Below are positions 43,481-55,074 of a DNA stretch of 64,000 bases, in pieces. The notes under the pieces are model-generated. The model had not been told where the DNA came from. It made no database searches and saw only the letters and a program-made list of their open reading frames with translations. Made by a program: the position numbers and the translations under genes. The stretch's first letter is position 1. The number at the start of each line of letters is the position of its first letter. The DNA is from Ligula intestinalis. Its lineage: Eukaryota; Platyhelminthes; Cestoda; Diphyllobothriidea; Diphyllobothriidae. The stretch is from contig JAYGXS010000003.1 of the NCBI GenBank assembly GCA_036362985.1, forward strand, positions 79,315,166-79,379,165, read 5' to 3'.

Positions 43481-45340
43481 GAGCATAGGTACTGCCAATA
43501 AATTATTTTCAGATCTAAATTCCCCCCACCCCTGCCTCTGACAACCGAAGAGTCTGAAGACAACCATTTGATCTATTTATTTTTGGGAGGAATTCAACGC
43601 ATGACGCTCCAGATCACTTATGCGACTGTCGCGTTGGAAGTCGTTGTTAAATGCATCAAGCAGTTGTCGACATCAACTATACTGTCATGTCCAGGAAGCA
43701 ACTGCAAAAAATGCAAAATAAATGCCTATATTCGTTTGACTTTTATGATCCACAATCAGAGCTTTTATTAGATGATGAAGGCCCAGGCCCCGACCGCAAT
43801 TTCAAGGTTGTCCAGACAGAACTTTTCGCAACGGGAGTTTAGAACCTGCTGTGAATGCCCGCCTGTAGTGTCAAGACATTAGGACACAATGCGCGCCTCA
43901 CGTACCGGTTAAGGTCACGGACACGTGCTCACGCCTTTCATCGACCTGACTGGCCAGTGTGTTCACCCCTCTCTTTGTTCTAACTAGGTACCGTTCAGCC
44001 TCTTACGTTTAAGCCACGTTATAGGGTCTCTTGGTTGACCTGTTTCGTCACTGGAAATGTGCCTTCGTCCTTAGTCCACTTCCTACCTACAGACTCTTCT
44101 GTTTTGGCTTTTTAATCTCCTGAGAAATTAATTTCTGATCGCGGTATATATCAGCATGTTTAAGGTCTGTAGGCGTAGACCGAAATTGTAAGTGTATATT
44201 TGTGTTGAAACCCGTCAACCTCTGTGAAATATACACATGCTGCCATCAGCTGTGGCAAGCAGCGGCAGAATACCGGTGAAACATGTGTCTGGACCTTTTA
44301 GCAAGTACCTAGGCTGTTGGTAAGGTAAGCTACAAAGTTCTCTGTTTTGCATACATTACATTCTACCTGCCTACAAACTGCCTTCCGTTTTCAATACATA
44401 CATACATACACGTAAGCCACAAGCTGCCACTTTCTTAATAAGAACAATTACCTTCCCTCTCCTTATTCAGTGCTTAAACTATGTCATGTGGGAGGATTGT
44501 GAACTCACATGCTCTAATGCCAATATCGGTTATTAAAATACCTGACTAGTTATCAGATCAGTAATCAATAAGAGTAATTAATTTGTGGCGGATGTCGACT
44601 CAACCAATATGACCTCAAGTGCAACCATCTGCGATTAATTTGGGGGCCACTTATAACTCTTTAATATACGTTGGCATATCCTATATGTATGGCAGCCTTT
44701 AGGCATCCAGTGCCCTGACATGTCATTGTATCAGATTACGGGAAGCTAGTGTGAATCCGAGACATCCCCTAGTAGCAAATTCGGCCGGAATCTATCATGG
44801 AATCTGGCCGGAAAAGTTGCGATACTATGCCCGATTTCATAGCGGATTTTGGTCTTTTGATTGGCATGGATATCATACCGGAAAAGTCGCGATACGGCGC
44901 TATACCTCGATAACGGCATCGAACCCCTGCATTTAAATCCCGCTTTCACCTATGCGTTTGCTTTATGCGCTCATCGTTTCCCCCCCCTCCCCCTGGTAGT
45001 AAAACCACCCAATTTCACAAAAATGTAGACTTGTGTTTCAGCATTTTCGATTTTTTGTTTTATTAAAAACTAATATATACAAAGTAGTCTAGGGGTTCGT
45101 TCCCCGTGATTGTTTTGGCGCACCTGATGGGCCTGCTTCCTGTTCTTCATCTGAATGATGCAATATAATAGTGTGATCTTAAATATAGTTTACCATCAGA
45201 GGGGAAAATAGTATCCTCCTTTCGTTTCCTTTTCCGCAAAGCATCTGATGTTCTTTTAAAACTTGCGAATATAGCGTTCTCCAGGGCCAGCATATTTGGC
45301 CGGGCATCTCTCGCTCACGTTGTGTAAGCATATATGTAGT
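43481..45340. other. No gene recognised
   Basis: Holds an (ATAC)n run at 44393-44411 and a short internally repeated stretch at 44790-44900 (GGCCGGAAAAGTTGCGATAC against ACCGGAAAAGTCGCGATAC). No exon is supported. Confidence 0.35.
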
Positions 45341-45346
45341 AAACAG

Positions 45347-46049
45347 TTAATGTATGTGAAACTGAATACCAGTAATCACCTTGTACAGCGGGGTGCCGTA
45401 GAGGGCCTCCCTCGTTTTCATTCCGCGGAAATTGACATAAGTGGACATTATGTCATCAAACAGAACACGAAAAATGTGTTTTTGGAAGTCCTCCAAATCA
45501 CGTCCGCCAACAGACCCGAGGAAGCTAACCTGAAGGCCAGCATTAATATAATCAATGCAACCTACCAGCCGCTCTTTGCCGTCATTGTCTACTAGGTCCC
45601 GATTTAACCGTAGGAAATCCTCCTTACAGTCCATACGCTTTTGAATGGGACATGTGGGGATTTCCGTGGGCCCACCGGCAGTGTTTGTATCCCTGCGGGC
45701 CAGTTCTAATTTTATACCAGTAAGTCTGGCGTGCGCATCTTTCAGAATACGCATCAGCCAACTGAAATGGCGTCTGCATTCTCGATGATTAGACCGCATT
45801 TCTTCTTGAAGCTGTCGAATACCGTCGTTGGAGTACACATGTCGAGCAGGCAAGGTGACGACAAACTCCTTATCTTCAACGACTGGGTCTTCCTCCTATG
45901 ATTTTTTGTGTTCGTACCAAAAATAACATACCTCGGGTAGTGGCATATTAGCTAAGAGCCACTCCACTGACCGATAGGTTGCCCTGCGTTCACGTTCCGA
46001 CATCGTGGGCCAGGAGTATTTTCGTCGGTGGCCATTTTCTGGACTGTAA
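45347..46049 (-). CDS. DUF4806-type protein, at least two exons
   Basis: Exon 46049-45932 (acceptor CTATTTTCAG, donor GAG|GTATGT) gives 39 codons including YSPENGHRRKYSWPTMSERE and VEWLLANMPLPE. A 36-bp intron (45931-45896, ending AATCATAG) follows, then exon 45895-45347 with 182 codons and a TAA stop. The frame begins EEDPVVEDKEFVVTLP. A helical N-terminal part (RQLQEEMRSNHRECRRHFSW, ARLTGIKLELARR) leads into CPIQKRMDCKEDFLRLNRDL, VSFLGSVGGRDLEDFQKHIF, RVLFDDIMSTYVNFRGMKTR and LYGTPLYKVITG, the order of the DUF4806 domain (an L-x-x-x-G-G-x-x-L core, then Y-x-W/F-x-G-x-K). The domain's molecular role is unknown; copies in other animals are often mobile-element associated. Earlier exons lie to the right and were not identified. 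Confidence 0.75.
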
Positions 46050-46355
46050 CTGAAAATAGAAGCAGTTTTAGGGCAGGTAGGCACTAAGTTAGTGTTCGAA
46101 GCAAGGAAATAACGCTAAATATATGTGAACCAAAAAACTTGCGCTGTGCAACTTATGCAGGTAGCTGAGTAGTTGACTAGCACATGCCAAATCAGGCGAA
46201 TACGAGTTATACTCCAACCGTCGTGTTGGCTTAGTTTCAATCGAAAAGAGCATAGAAGGACAGCGATCTCGTTGCTCAATAAATAGGGGGCGTTATACTT
46301 TTGATCAAAAAGGTCGCCGTGACTTTGAGCCTTTGGTGGTGAATGACTTGTGGTT
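46050..46355. other. No exon identified
   Basis: Upstream side of the DUF4806 gene. An initiator exon should lie here or beyond but none is convincing. Confidence 0.3.
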
Positions 46356-46362
46356 GGGCATG

Positions 46363-46659
46363 TGTTGGGAATGTGGCTTTTCCTATGATGAGTCAATGCA
46401 CTCAGCGGCGTCGCGAGAGCCGATCTCCGTGAGCCAGTTTTGTCTGCTCAATCCTGATTGGACCGTTGTTGGACTATGTCTCTTGTGTTCCCTGCAGCCT
46501 GTGTCTGACTTGACTTGCACTGACTTGCTGTAACGGCTTTGTCCGGGTAGATTCTCTCTCTCACTCTCTCTCTCTCTGGCCAAGTCGTCTTCTCTCTCTC
46601 CTAGGGGTCTTCGGGAACCGGTTCGTGCTAATTCAAAGTACCAGGCACGGTTCGTAACA
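46363..46659 (+). mobile_element. Solo LTR with 5-bp target duplication
   Basis: 297 bp from TGTTGGGAATG to CGTAACA, with GCATG directly on both sides (46358-46362 and 46660-46664). It contains (CT)n runs near 46550-46580. Same family as 27579-27890. Confidence 0.87.
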
Positions 46660-46664
46660 GCATG

Positions 46665-46860
46665 AGGGGCTGATGATGTCTAATAAGTCAGAAATGGCCA
46701 TTCCCGTCTTCCTCGTCTTTGCCGGCAAGGTTATTTGTCTAGACTATTAGCCCTTGAGCGACTGCTGTCAGGGCCCGTGAAGGAATCACAAGGCACAGCA
46801 GGACAAGTGATTTCCGGTAGCGATCGGTGAAAGTTCATCAACGACCGCCTTCTTATCAAG
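46665..46860 (+). mobile_element. SINE tail and leader pieces
   Basis: GGGGCTGATGATGTCTAATA, GAAATGGCCATTCCCGTCTT and CTTTGCCGGCAA match SINE tails; the leader AGCGATCGGTGAAAGTTCAT follows at about 46832. The solo LTR at 46363-46659 appears to have inserted into or beside it. Confidence 0.6.
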
Positions 46861-46992
46861 GAAGTGAAATCTAACTCGAGAAAATTCCTTCTTGCATTTA
46901 ATTTCAACTGGTTTTGGCTACTGCATTTAAATCGACATTCATTTCTACCTGCCCCCCGCTAAAAATTCTCATCCTTAGTTCTTTGCAAGTAT

Positions 46993-47415
46993 TATGGGAT
47001 ACGAAGTAATCCGGCCAGATAGTAGACGATAGACCGTATCCCAACATTTATCAGCTGGTAGATCTGATAAGGCGTGGAAGTCCGGAGTGTTCCGTGTAAT
47101 TTAATAAGATGAAACAAGCGTAGAATATAAGTAATATGCAAGTGACTCCCAGACAAATGCAGTCCAGCCATGAGTGGGCCGGAGTCCAGAGGTGCAGTCC
47201 GGCAAGTAGATCACCGTGTCCGGAAAACTACAACCAAACAGTCGATCGTCGGTTCTGGGAGTGACTGAGCGTAAACAAGTCCCCCGAAATTTCTGAACTG
47301 GCCTTGAGAAGTGGTTGGACAGTAAGCCAGACAGAGGGTGACCTTGAATGGCCTGTCCCCGCGGCGCCCGATGAAAGCATGGCTTAGAAATACAAGGTCG
47401 CTACAGGATCATGCC
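46993..47415 (-). repeat. LTR-like dispersed repeat, copy 3
   Basis: Reverse complement of the 25.8 and 39.9 kb copies: GGGATACGAAGTAATCCGGC at the left, AAGTGACTCCCAGACAAATG, GGGCCGGAGTCCAGAG, GAGTGACTGAGCGTAA and the opposite end AAGGTCGCTACA. Confidence 0.75.
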
Positions 47416-48260
47416 CATGGAATTTAAGCAGTAAGAACTTATGGAGGTAGCCACTACAACGAACGGCACCTGCTGGCCTTTTAGCAAATTGAAAATTTTA
47501 CCTTATTTGGCATATTCATGTGGGCTGGGCGTGCACTGTTAGCAAATTAAAAATCTGGAAACTTTTGTTTAAAGTGCTATCGTTGTCCCTTGAAAAAATC
47601 GTGAATTATGCTTATATGCAGGATTCGTTTCGTGACGCATCGATGCACTATGACACGTGTAGTGCTAACATGGATTGATTCTTAGTAGTCGGCCGGAATG
47701 CAAGACGACTTTGGTCGACACATGACTCTTCCGCACGGCTTCACTGTACTTCTACCACAATCGCTCGCTCTCTCTCCATCCCTGTTGAGTTAACCAGCGT
47801 GCTATCGTTTATAAATAAAGTTTGCCTGTTTGTCCGCTATTTAACGCCTTTTTCTAAAAAACGGTCGTTATGGGTGGGCCCGTTGGCGTGTCAGAATATG
47901 ATGCTGAGAGCGAGAAATGAAGTTTTGAGTGACAGTACCAACGTGCGACAGAGGTGGAAGCGTGCATTTTATTCGATTGAGTCGCGTTTTGCCCCGGAAA
48001 CTGTATTATACCGCTTGCGGTGGAGAATACAGTAGATAACCTATTCCATTTGAACGGAACTTCGAAAATGTGTTCTCGTTTTGTAAAGACTACTTGGTAA
48101 GGATTCCTTATGAGCAATATCACAGTAACAAAAAACCCCAGGTTTTTATAAGACGGAACTGGTGATAATAGGGGTTACATGGGCGGAGCATATCAGGAAG
48201 AAGGAACACATAAAAATTAAATGAATAACTAATAGAACTAAATTGGACGGCAATAGCAGT
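47416..48260. other. No gene recognised
   Basis: Nothing supported beyond short open segments on both strands near 47.8-48.1 kb. Confidence 0.3.
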
Positions 48261-48263
48261 TTA

Positions 48264-48712
48264 CATAGTGCACCTCATATACCCCCTATTCCCGGCATTT
48301 TATTTTATTGTATTTAGACATTTTTTGCCATTTATCGGTAGATTTTCCGAATCTTTTTTATCATTTAACGTATAGTTGAAAAACTCGATCATCAGAACGC
48401 ACGTTTCTTGATATTCCTGGAAAAATGGTGATTGGGAGATCGCATGCTGTAAATTACCTAGGGTTCAACTTACCGTTTTCGAGTTAGATTAGTACGTTCC
48501 ATGATGTGAAGCGCCGCACACACCTTCAATTTACATGCGGAACAACTTACTGCCAGCGGCTGCTGGAAACAAATTCCACTACATTTTTCCATTTTAAGCT
48601 TACTTTTACAAATTTCCTTCACTGCCTATCCTATTTCCCTACCCCCAAAACCCCTATAACGACCGTTTTTGTATGTCGAATGCTGGGACTAGGTGCATAT
48701 GAGGTTCACTAG
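48264..48712. mobile_element. MITE-like element, second copy
   Basis: Left end ACCTCATATACCCCCTATTC, then CCGGCATTT, is the inverted match of the right end GAATGCTGGGACTAGGTGCA-TATGAGGT. Internal sequence matches 17500-17950 reversed (AAATTTCCTTCACTGCCTAT, CTACCCCCAAAACCCCTATA, GCGCCGCACA). The left inner terminal repeat is partly lost. Confidence 0.68.
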
Positions 48713-48930
48713 CTAAAATACCATTGCCAATTAGACTAGGCTTAAGTAAAACGAAACTAAATAATAACCGGAAGATTAAACTGAAATAGACTTAAGTAAA
48801 ACTAAACTAATTAAAGTAAAATAAACCTAAATTAAATTACGTGAACCAAACTAAACTGAAACTAATCAAGCTAAATTTATAAACTTATCAATAAAGCTTA
48901 GTTAAAAATAAACAACAATAAAATAAGTAG
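48713..48930. repeat. Degenerate AAACTAA-rich simple repeat
   Basis: Loose repeats of (A/T)AAACTAAA and AAGTAAAAC over about 200 bp, with periods drifting between 10 and 20 bp. Confidence 0.7.
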
Positions 48931-49104
48931 TCAGTTGTGCATAGTAATAAACGGATTTTTATGTAAGATTTTTGTAAGATTGTTATGGCAAACCAACCAG
49001 AAATTACATTTCCAGTTTCTCTCTGCTTGCAACGTCTTTCTCTATGGAATATCGCTTAGAACTCCCGTAAGTGGTCGAATGTCGCCGGGCAGTGGCTTAT
49101 ATCA

Positions 49105-49235
49105 CGTCCTACTGAAAGTGAGACAAGAAAGCCTATAATTTCCACTTCTGGCTTGCTAACTATCGTCAGCCAGCCGCTGTCCCGCCAAATTGGAGGGACA
49201 GCCATTCTAAAAAACCTAGGCTACCCTCTGACTTA
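49105..49235 (-). mobile_element. SINE fragment
   Basis: Plus-strand ATTTCCACTTCTGGCTTGCT then AACTATCGTCAGCCAGCCG matches the SINE tail reversed. Confidence 0.55.
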
Positions 49236-49449
49236 CCATGTTTTTTTCTTCGCATTTGTTAGTTGCAACTGGTTAGAGAATACTTACAGTGCGGGTTGAA
49301 ACTCATGCAAAAGGCCGAAATTTTCGAAAGATTAATACTCACTCCCAAACCAGCATTAGCGCTTGTACGAAAACTGTGAAATATTAATGATTAGCCTTAT
49401 ACGAATCTGAAAATTAAAAGAAATAAAAAAGTACTAATTATTTACTCGG

Positions 49450-50130
49450 AAATTCCAGCAGTCTTTAAAAAATCCTCACGTTCCGCAAACGTGCAAAATA
49501 ACCATAAATTGGACCAATAAACGCAAATATAATCGTCAAGTGAAAGCGTAAGCATATCTTTTTCATTATATTAAAATTAATCCTATTTCGTCAAATTTCT
49601 ATGCACATATTTTAAGTAATAGATTACAGTTAGCTTAGAGTCGTTTTTTTATCTCCGATAAAATTTTCGACCATTTTCAGTGTGTTCAAGCTTTCTTCCA
49701 TAAACGTAGATTCAGTTCGACGTTTATATCAAAGCCTTTAGCATATGATATTTCGTAAAACCTAGTTTTATAAATTCTTCAAAACACTGGGACACATTGC
49801 GAGCAAAACGAACGTCCACAATAGAATTTTGATATTGTTACACCTAAGATAAATGGGAAAAATGTCTATAATAGGTTACCGCTTTGAAAATCCTTTTAAT
49901 TCGATTTTCAGCTGACGTTTATCTATGCATTTTGCGTTGTTTCAATATAACGTCACAGTGAAAATTGAGAATTTTGACCAGCTTTTTGATTTGCCTGCTA
50001 GCCAATTAATACAATTTTGGCTGGAAATGTAAGAACTCACTTCTGCCTGGATATTAAAGTATTTTTCACCATATTTTATGACTTTGGAGCCTCGTCCTAA
50101 GATAGCAAATATTCTACTAAGATTTTTTTT
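49450..50130. repeat. AT-rich dispersed repeat, copy 2
   Basis: Reverse-complement partner of 20580-21810, divergent but collinear over at least 600 bp. Confidence 0.55.
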
Positions 50131-51115
50131 AAACTTTTAATTTTCTGTCTGCTCCAGAGTTTGGTGGAACCTACAAAATCACTCAGAAGGCTTTGCTGAG
50201 GTGTACACATCCTATATCACGCAGTTCTGCAAGAGTTTACCGTTGATTTTCGAGCATTTCGATGCGAGTCTGATCGTCTTCTGGGTAAAAATGTCTTCTA
50301 ATGAAGCCAGCACGATGTTCTTGTGAAAAGGGGATAATGAAGTTATCAGGATGGAGCCTCATCGCAGAAAAGCAGCGAAAATTTTGGAAGAAAATATAAA
50401 TAAATTTCCCATAATTGTAGCCCTGTTTTCCCAGAATAAATTTTAGCAAGCCAAAAGCGTGCCAATGCACAGAATCTACTGACGTCATTAAAGCTAAAGA
50501 CCTCTTATTTCACTGCATACGATCATTACTTATAAATTAAACGAGGTCGATATTTCATTGAAACGTTTATCTTGTCTTATTAATAAGCAATTGCCGTATG
50601 CAGTTGAGTATGAGATCGAAAATTCCTATGACGTCACTGAATTCTGCTATTTCGTCACCTAACCCCTGTTCAAATAAAGTTCCACCAAAGTTACTATTAT
50701 AGGCTAATTTATATCAACAAAATTGAGAATTATATTTAAAACAAAATAAACAAAAAACAAATCTCAATAAATGAGATGAACTCCATTAATAAAAACTGCA
50801 ATCAAACAACATCATGCGCATCTATGTACGCATTTAATCGATAACAAATGGAAGGATACTTCCCATGGCTATAAAATAACCAAAACAGTTCAGCCTTTTA
50901 AGGAAATTATAGTTCGACCATTGATTTCACATATACGTTCCAAATGGGTTGGTGCAGTGAATGTGACTTGCGCAAACGTTCATTTTAAGTGAACGTAGAC
51001 GTCACGCAACGTTTACCACGTGCTCTACCATCAACTCCTCGTCCGGTATCATGAGAGAGTTCAGATGACGGAGACTTATGGGGGATCGGGCGACCCCCTT
51101 TCTCCAATACATACT
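50131..51115. other. No gene recognised
   Basis: AT-rich; a minus-strand open segment at 50237-50488 has no family signature. Confidence 0.3.
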
Positions 51116-51119
51116 TAGG

Positions 51120-51300
51120 AGATAGCATTACCGTCAACGACAGGAGAGATTGGCCATTTCTGGCTCTTTATCCGTCATCAGTTAGCCATACTCAACCCCA
51201 AGTTGTTCGCCACCCGAAGCTTGAACCCGCAACCTTTCGATCAGAAGTCTAACGTTCTAACGATTCAGCCATTACCTCGTTATCTCGCCAATTTTAGATC
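51120..51300 (-). mobile_element. tRNA-related SINE
   Basis: Plus strand: GATTGGCCATTTCTGGCTCT, CCGTCATCAGTTAGCCATAC, then AGCTTGAACCCGCAACC (reverse B-box) and TAACGTTCTAACGATTCAGC (reverse A-box). Confidence 0.72.
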
Positions 51301-51865
51301 AGTGTATGTCCATCAAAGAGTACTCATCTTAAAGCCAGTGGCTTACGTAGTCTATCCTTCCCGCCTTTTTTTACCAGAATGAAAGCATTTGCGTACTCGG
51401 TCCTGGCTTGTTTACCTAAGAGGTCACGGTTATAAACGCTGTCATCTTCTGCGCTCGTTTATTCCTGTTTTTTGATTATCCGTCTGTAGATCCAGAGAAA
51501 AACAAAATCTACCTGTCATGTTCAAAATGCGTGGGTAACAAACTTTGAAGACACAAGGCAGACGAAGGGGTCGCAATGCCAATCATCTAGCAAACACAGG
51601 TTTCTTCCATTTCGCTATGCCCTCCGTCAATGTTGCATCTCTAGCAGACGGTTGCTTAGCAATAAGCCATCGGAAGCTCAATAGGAATACCGACAGCGAT
51701 AACTGATGATATTTTCATAGCCCAGCCTTAGTGATCGGATTCGGGTCAGTGGTCAGGCTGCAGCTTCCGGGTCCGATTGGATGGGCTAATAGCTATCCCC
51801 CGCAATGTTCATTGTTGTGCTGAGTCAATGAGGAACCAAAATGGATTGAATTGTGGTTAAAATGA
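51301..51865. other. No gene recognised
   Basis: Nothing supported between the two neighbouring minus-strand SINEs. Confidence 0.3.
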
Positions 51866-52022
51866 TATTACCGACAAAGAAAAAAAGAGACTGGAATGGC
51901 CACTTCTGGCCATTATCAGCCATCCATGCCCAGCCCATGTTTTGTGGTACCTGAGGCTCGTACCCGCGGCCCATTGGTTAAAAGTCCAACGGCCTAACCC
52001 ACTGCACCACGGACTTATCGCA
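51866..52022 (-). mobile_element. tRNA-related SINE
   Basis: Plus strand: GACTGGAATGGCCACTTCTG, CATTATCAGCCATCCATGCC, GAGGCTCGTACCCGCGG (reverse B-box) and CGGCCTAACCCACTGCACCA (reverse A-box). Confidence 0.75.
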
Positions 52023-53065
52023 GAGGGTTAAGTGAGTTAAACCCAGGCAACCGCGATCTTCAGACAATGGTTACTTAGTGCAGAAGAGAATTCGGCGAAG
52101 GCCAGAGTAGAGGGAAGAGTACATTGTGTACACAGGAACGGAGAATAGATGGACATAGATTTGACTTGGAGAGCTTACGACCAACAGGAGAGCCAGCCGC
52201 TGTCCAAGTGCCAGTTTGAGAGCAGTCAGGCCAGTAGACAGAGAGAGCGTTCATTGGCTAGGTCGGCCTGTGATTGGTTAGACAGCGTGTGGGTGGTCAT
52301 CGAAGTGGGTGGTCCACGTCACGCGCGCCAGTAAGGCTTGCGGCCGCCACGACCTTGAGGTCTAGACGGATTGAGGTCATGACAGGAAGGCCAGACATCG
52401 GGCAGGCAAAGACCACTACAGATTCGTTTTGTTGTTGGTTTCGTACGGGAATATTGCCAATGATAGAGTGACGTTCAACGATCAGTTACAAGAATCACTC
52501 GCCTAATTCTGCCCCGGGGGCTTGTAGCTGACGCCCAACGCTGCTTTATCCGGCGTGCTTGTTCAAGGTCAGCCGCCTCAAGGTCATCCAGCACCTCAGT
52601 CAGCGCTTTCAGACGCGCAGACCTGCACAGACTTGATCGACTTCCACTCGGACACACGCGCACATGTGAGTCCAGGTTTTCGTGGCTGCCCAAGCGCCAC
52701 TCGAACGTGTCCCTCCCCCCCACCCTCGATCGACAGAACCTACACCGCCAAACACAACATGCCTTGGATGATGTCCCATGCACCAATTGGAGAACACTTG
52801 AATCTGCTCCGCAATCCTGCTAAAGCAGTTGCCACCACTCGAAGGCCTGGCTGGACGCAGTCAATACTGGCCCTGGCTTCGTCAGTGGCCACTGCCAGAC
52901 AGCAATTTGATGTTCTGTATACAATAAATCCCTCTCCCAGGTGGCTTCTGCCTTTTACCTTCAAACTGGGGATTTGGCCTGGTGAGTATAGTGAGCCGAG
53001 TAAACCTCTAGTGGACTCTAGCAGCCACTTGGAACCCAAGATCAGCCACTGACGCATGATGCTTT
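52023..53065. repeat. Composite dispersed repeat, two arms in opposite orientation
   Basis: Left arm 52023-52480 (minus sense: CGATCTTCAGACAATGGTTA, ACATTGTGTACACAGG, GACCTTGAGGTCTAGACGGA) and right arm 52550-53060 (plus sense: CAAGGTCAGCCGCCTCAAGG, GTATACAATAAATCC). Related pieces occur at 54.57-54.70, 58.72-59.07, 59.35-59.78 and 61.70-62.00 kb. A 165-codon open frame across the right arm is a chance product of repeat sequence. The family is not identified. Confidence 0.6.
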
Positions 53066-54065
53066 TGGCCTGCAACTCTCTTTTCGAGGTCTTTGTTCTC
53101 TCCACCCGCATGACTTCATTTAAGAACAAACTGAACACGCTTCAAATTACGCACGTCCAGCTACACCCATAATGTCTAAAATAACATGCATCTATATTAC
53201 TCGTAATAAATAAGTAGGTGTTTATGTTTACTCTTTTTAGTAGCTGACTGCTATTCGCTTTTTGCCAGCAATTATGAAAACTTCCTCTTTGTTTTATGAT
53301 TTCCTTGTGCATTTATGTTTTTCTGAGCCACTTTGTAAAAAATATGGAGTTCAAAGATGTTAGCCTATCTGAAGTGAACTGAACACAAACTTGGCGGCAC
53401 AAACTCATCATAGGGGTGATATGCTTGACTTTTCTTCGTAGGGTGTAGGAATTATGGAGATTGTACATACGACATACTGATAGTGCAGGTTCTCACTAAA
53501 AGTCTGTTATTCTGCACCCATGAAGCTTAATTCAGACTGATTTATTCCATGTTAGCTAGTAATTCCCGAGAAAATTAAAAAAAATAAAATTTCAAAATTG
53601 CAGTATCTACGCTGGGAGCATAGCTGTACCGTACTACGGTCCAATATCGGCACAGGACGAATCTGAGCTCTTCGAACTGGGACTAGCGCTGCCAGTATCT
53701 TGCGAATTCTATAGGTGCATCAGTTTTGAATCTATTAACATGCCCATGTGTCAATCGTGCCTGACCAGGCAGCTGCGTGTTCAATCTCTCTCTCTCTGTC
53801 TCTCTCTCGCTGTGTTTCAAAAATAGCACTGAAGAAATTTATAATGGAATCACTAGTTTGGGTTCATTAACCAGAGTCGTGTAACCATAATTCAATGCCA
53901 CACCTACAAGATCCGAGATCCACTAGTCAGGTATCAAGGCGGGGTTTAATTTGGTCGTACACACACTGCGTCAGGTGTGATTGGGTTCTAGCAGAGGTTG
54001 CATTTATCTTCTTGGCTCGAATTCCACACTGGCAGCGTCGTATAAATAGTTTTTTTCCGTGAACT
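53066..54065. other. No gene recognised
   Basis: Holds a (CT)n run near 53785-53810; otherwise nothing supported. Confidence 0.3.
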
Positions 54066-54069
54066 TTCT

Positions 54070-54310
54070 TGAGCCCAGGTCTTCAGCATCAAATGACCAT
54101 TTCTAGCTCATTAGCCACTTCTAGCCAGTCATACCCAACCCCATGGGGTGCTTTCCAACCGAGACTCGAACCCGCAACCTTTTGCTCGGAAGTCTAACGC
54201 TCTAAACTTTGAGCCGCAAGCACGTTGTCTTGTCAGTTTTGATCGGGAGATAGACACACTTGTGACGAGTGCCTTCTGTTATCGATCGGTAAGTGATCAT
54301 CAACGAGTAT
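54070..54310 (-). mobile_element. tRNA-related SINE with leader
   Basis: Plus strand: ATGACCATTTCTAGCTCATT, GAGACTCGAACCCGCAACC (reverse B-box), TCTAACGCTCTAAACTTTGA, then leader GACGAGTGCCTTCTGTTATC and GATCGGTAAGTGATCATCAA. Confidence 0.75.
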
Positions 54311-54559
54311 GTAGGGGTTCGTGCCTGCCTGACTAGCTCGCGTCGAAGTGCACTTTCCCAAACGCTCACCGATGTGCTTTCTCGACGTCTCGCATCTATG
54401 AGGCGACGAATGAGGAGCTTGCACGCGTGCCCGACGCAAGTTGCCTCTCTACCCAAAATCTCCAGGCCGACCTACCCAATGAAAGATCTCCCTCTATCTG
54501 TCCTCTGGCCCGACTACTCTAAGACCTCACTTGGGCCCGGTCAACCTACTGATCGGACG

Positions 54560-54720
54560 TATCTCTCCCAAGTCAATCTATTCTCCTCTTCCATTGTGTA
54601 CACAATAAACTCTTCCTACTACTCTGGCCTTCACAGACTGCTCTCCTCTACACTAAGTAACCATGGTCTGAAGATCGCAGTTGCACGGTTAGACCCACTT
54701 AATTCCCTGCGATAAACCTT
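54560..54720 (+). repeat. Dispersed repeat terminus, same family as 52.0 kb
   Basis: TTGTGTACACAATAAACTC and CCATGGTCTGAAGATCGCAG match, reversed, the left arm at 52040-52130 and the copy at 58745-58825. Confidence 0.65.
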
Positions 54721-54799
54721 CTATTTGTCATGAATGGCTACTCTTCGGGCTAAAACGTTTAATCCATGCCAGAAACCTTTCAGAGCCGGTTAACAGAAG

Positions 54800-54982
54800 A
54801 CCTTATTGTGTTGACTGCCTATGCTCAGACACTCCCGGACCCGGCGACCTCACTACCGTTATGCGACTCCGGACCCACTCGCTAATGGCTGAATTGCACA
54901 GGTCTAGTGTCAATTTCTTTTTATCCACGTCCATTGTCTATTGCCCGACCAGAATACCTCGTATCCTACAATTCTATGGGGC
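54800..54982 (+). repeat. LTR-like dispersed repeat, partial copy 4
   Basis: GCTCAGACACTCCCGGACCC, GCGACTCCGGACCCACTCGC and end ACCTCGTATCCTA match the 3' half of the repeat at 25.8, 39.9 and 47.0 kb. Confidence 0.6.
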
Positions 54983-55074
54983 ATGGCTCTCAGCTAGATC
55001 AGAAGCATTCATGCGTGCCTGTCTGCATTTGAATTATCAGCTCTTCTTCTAAGGGGCTACTACCAGTGGGGTTT

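Noticed and set aside
52555..53052. 165-codon plus-strand ORF
   Set aside because: Lies entirely in a dispersed repeat whose other copies are not open in this frame.
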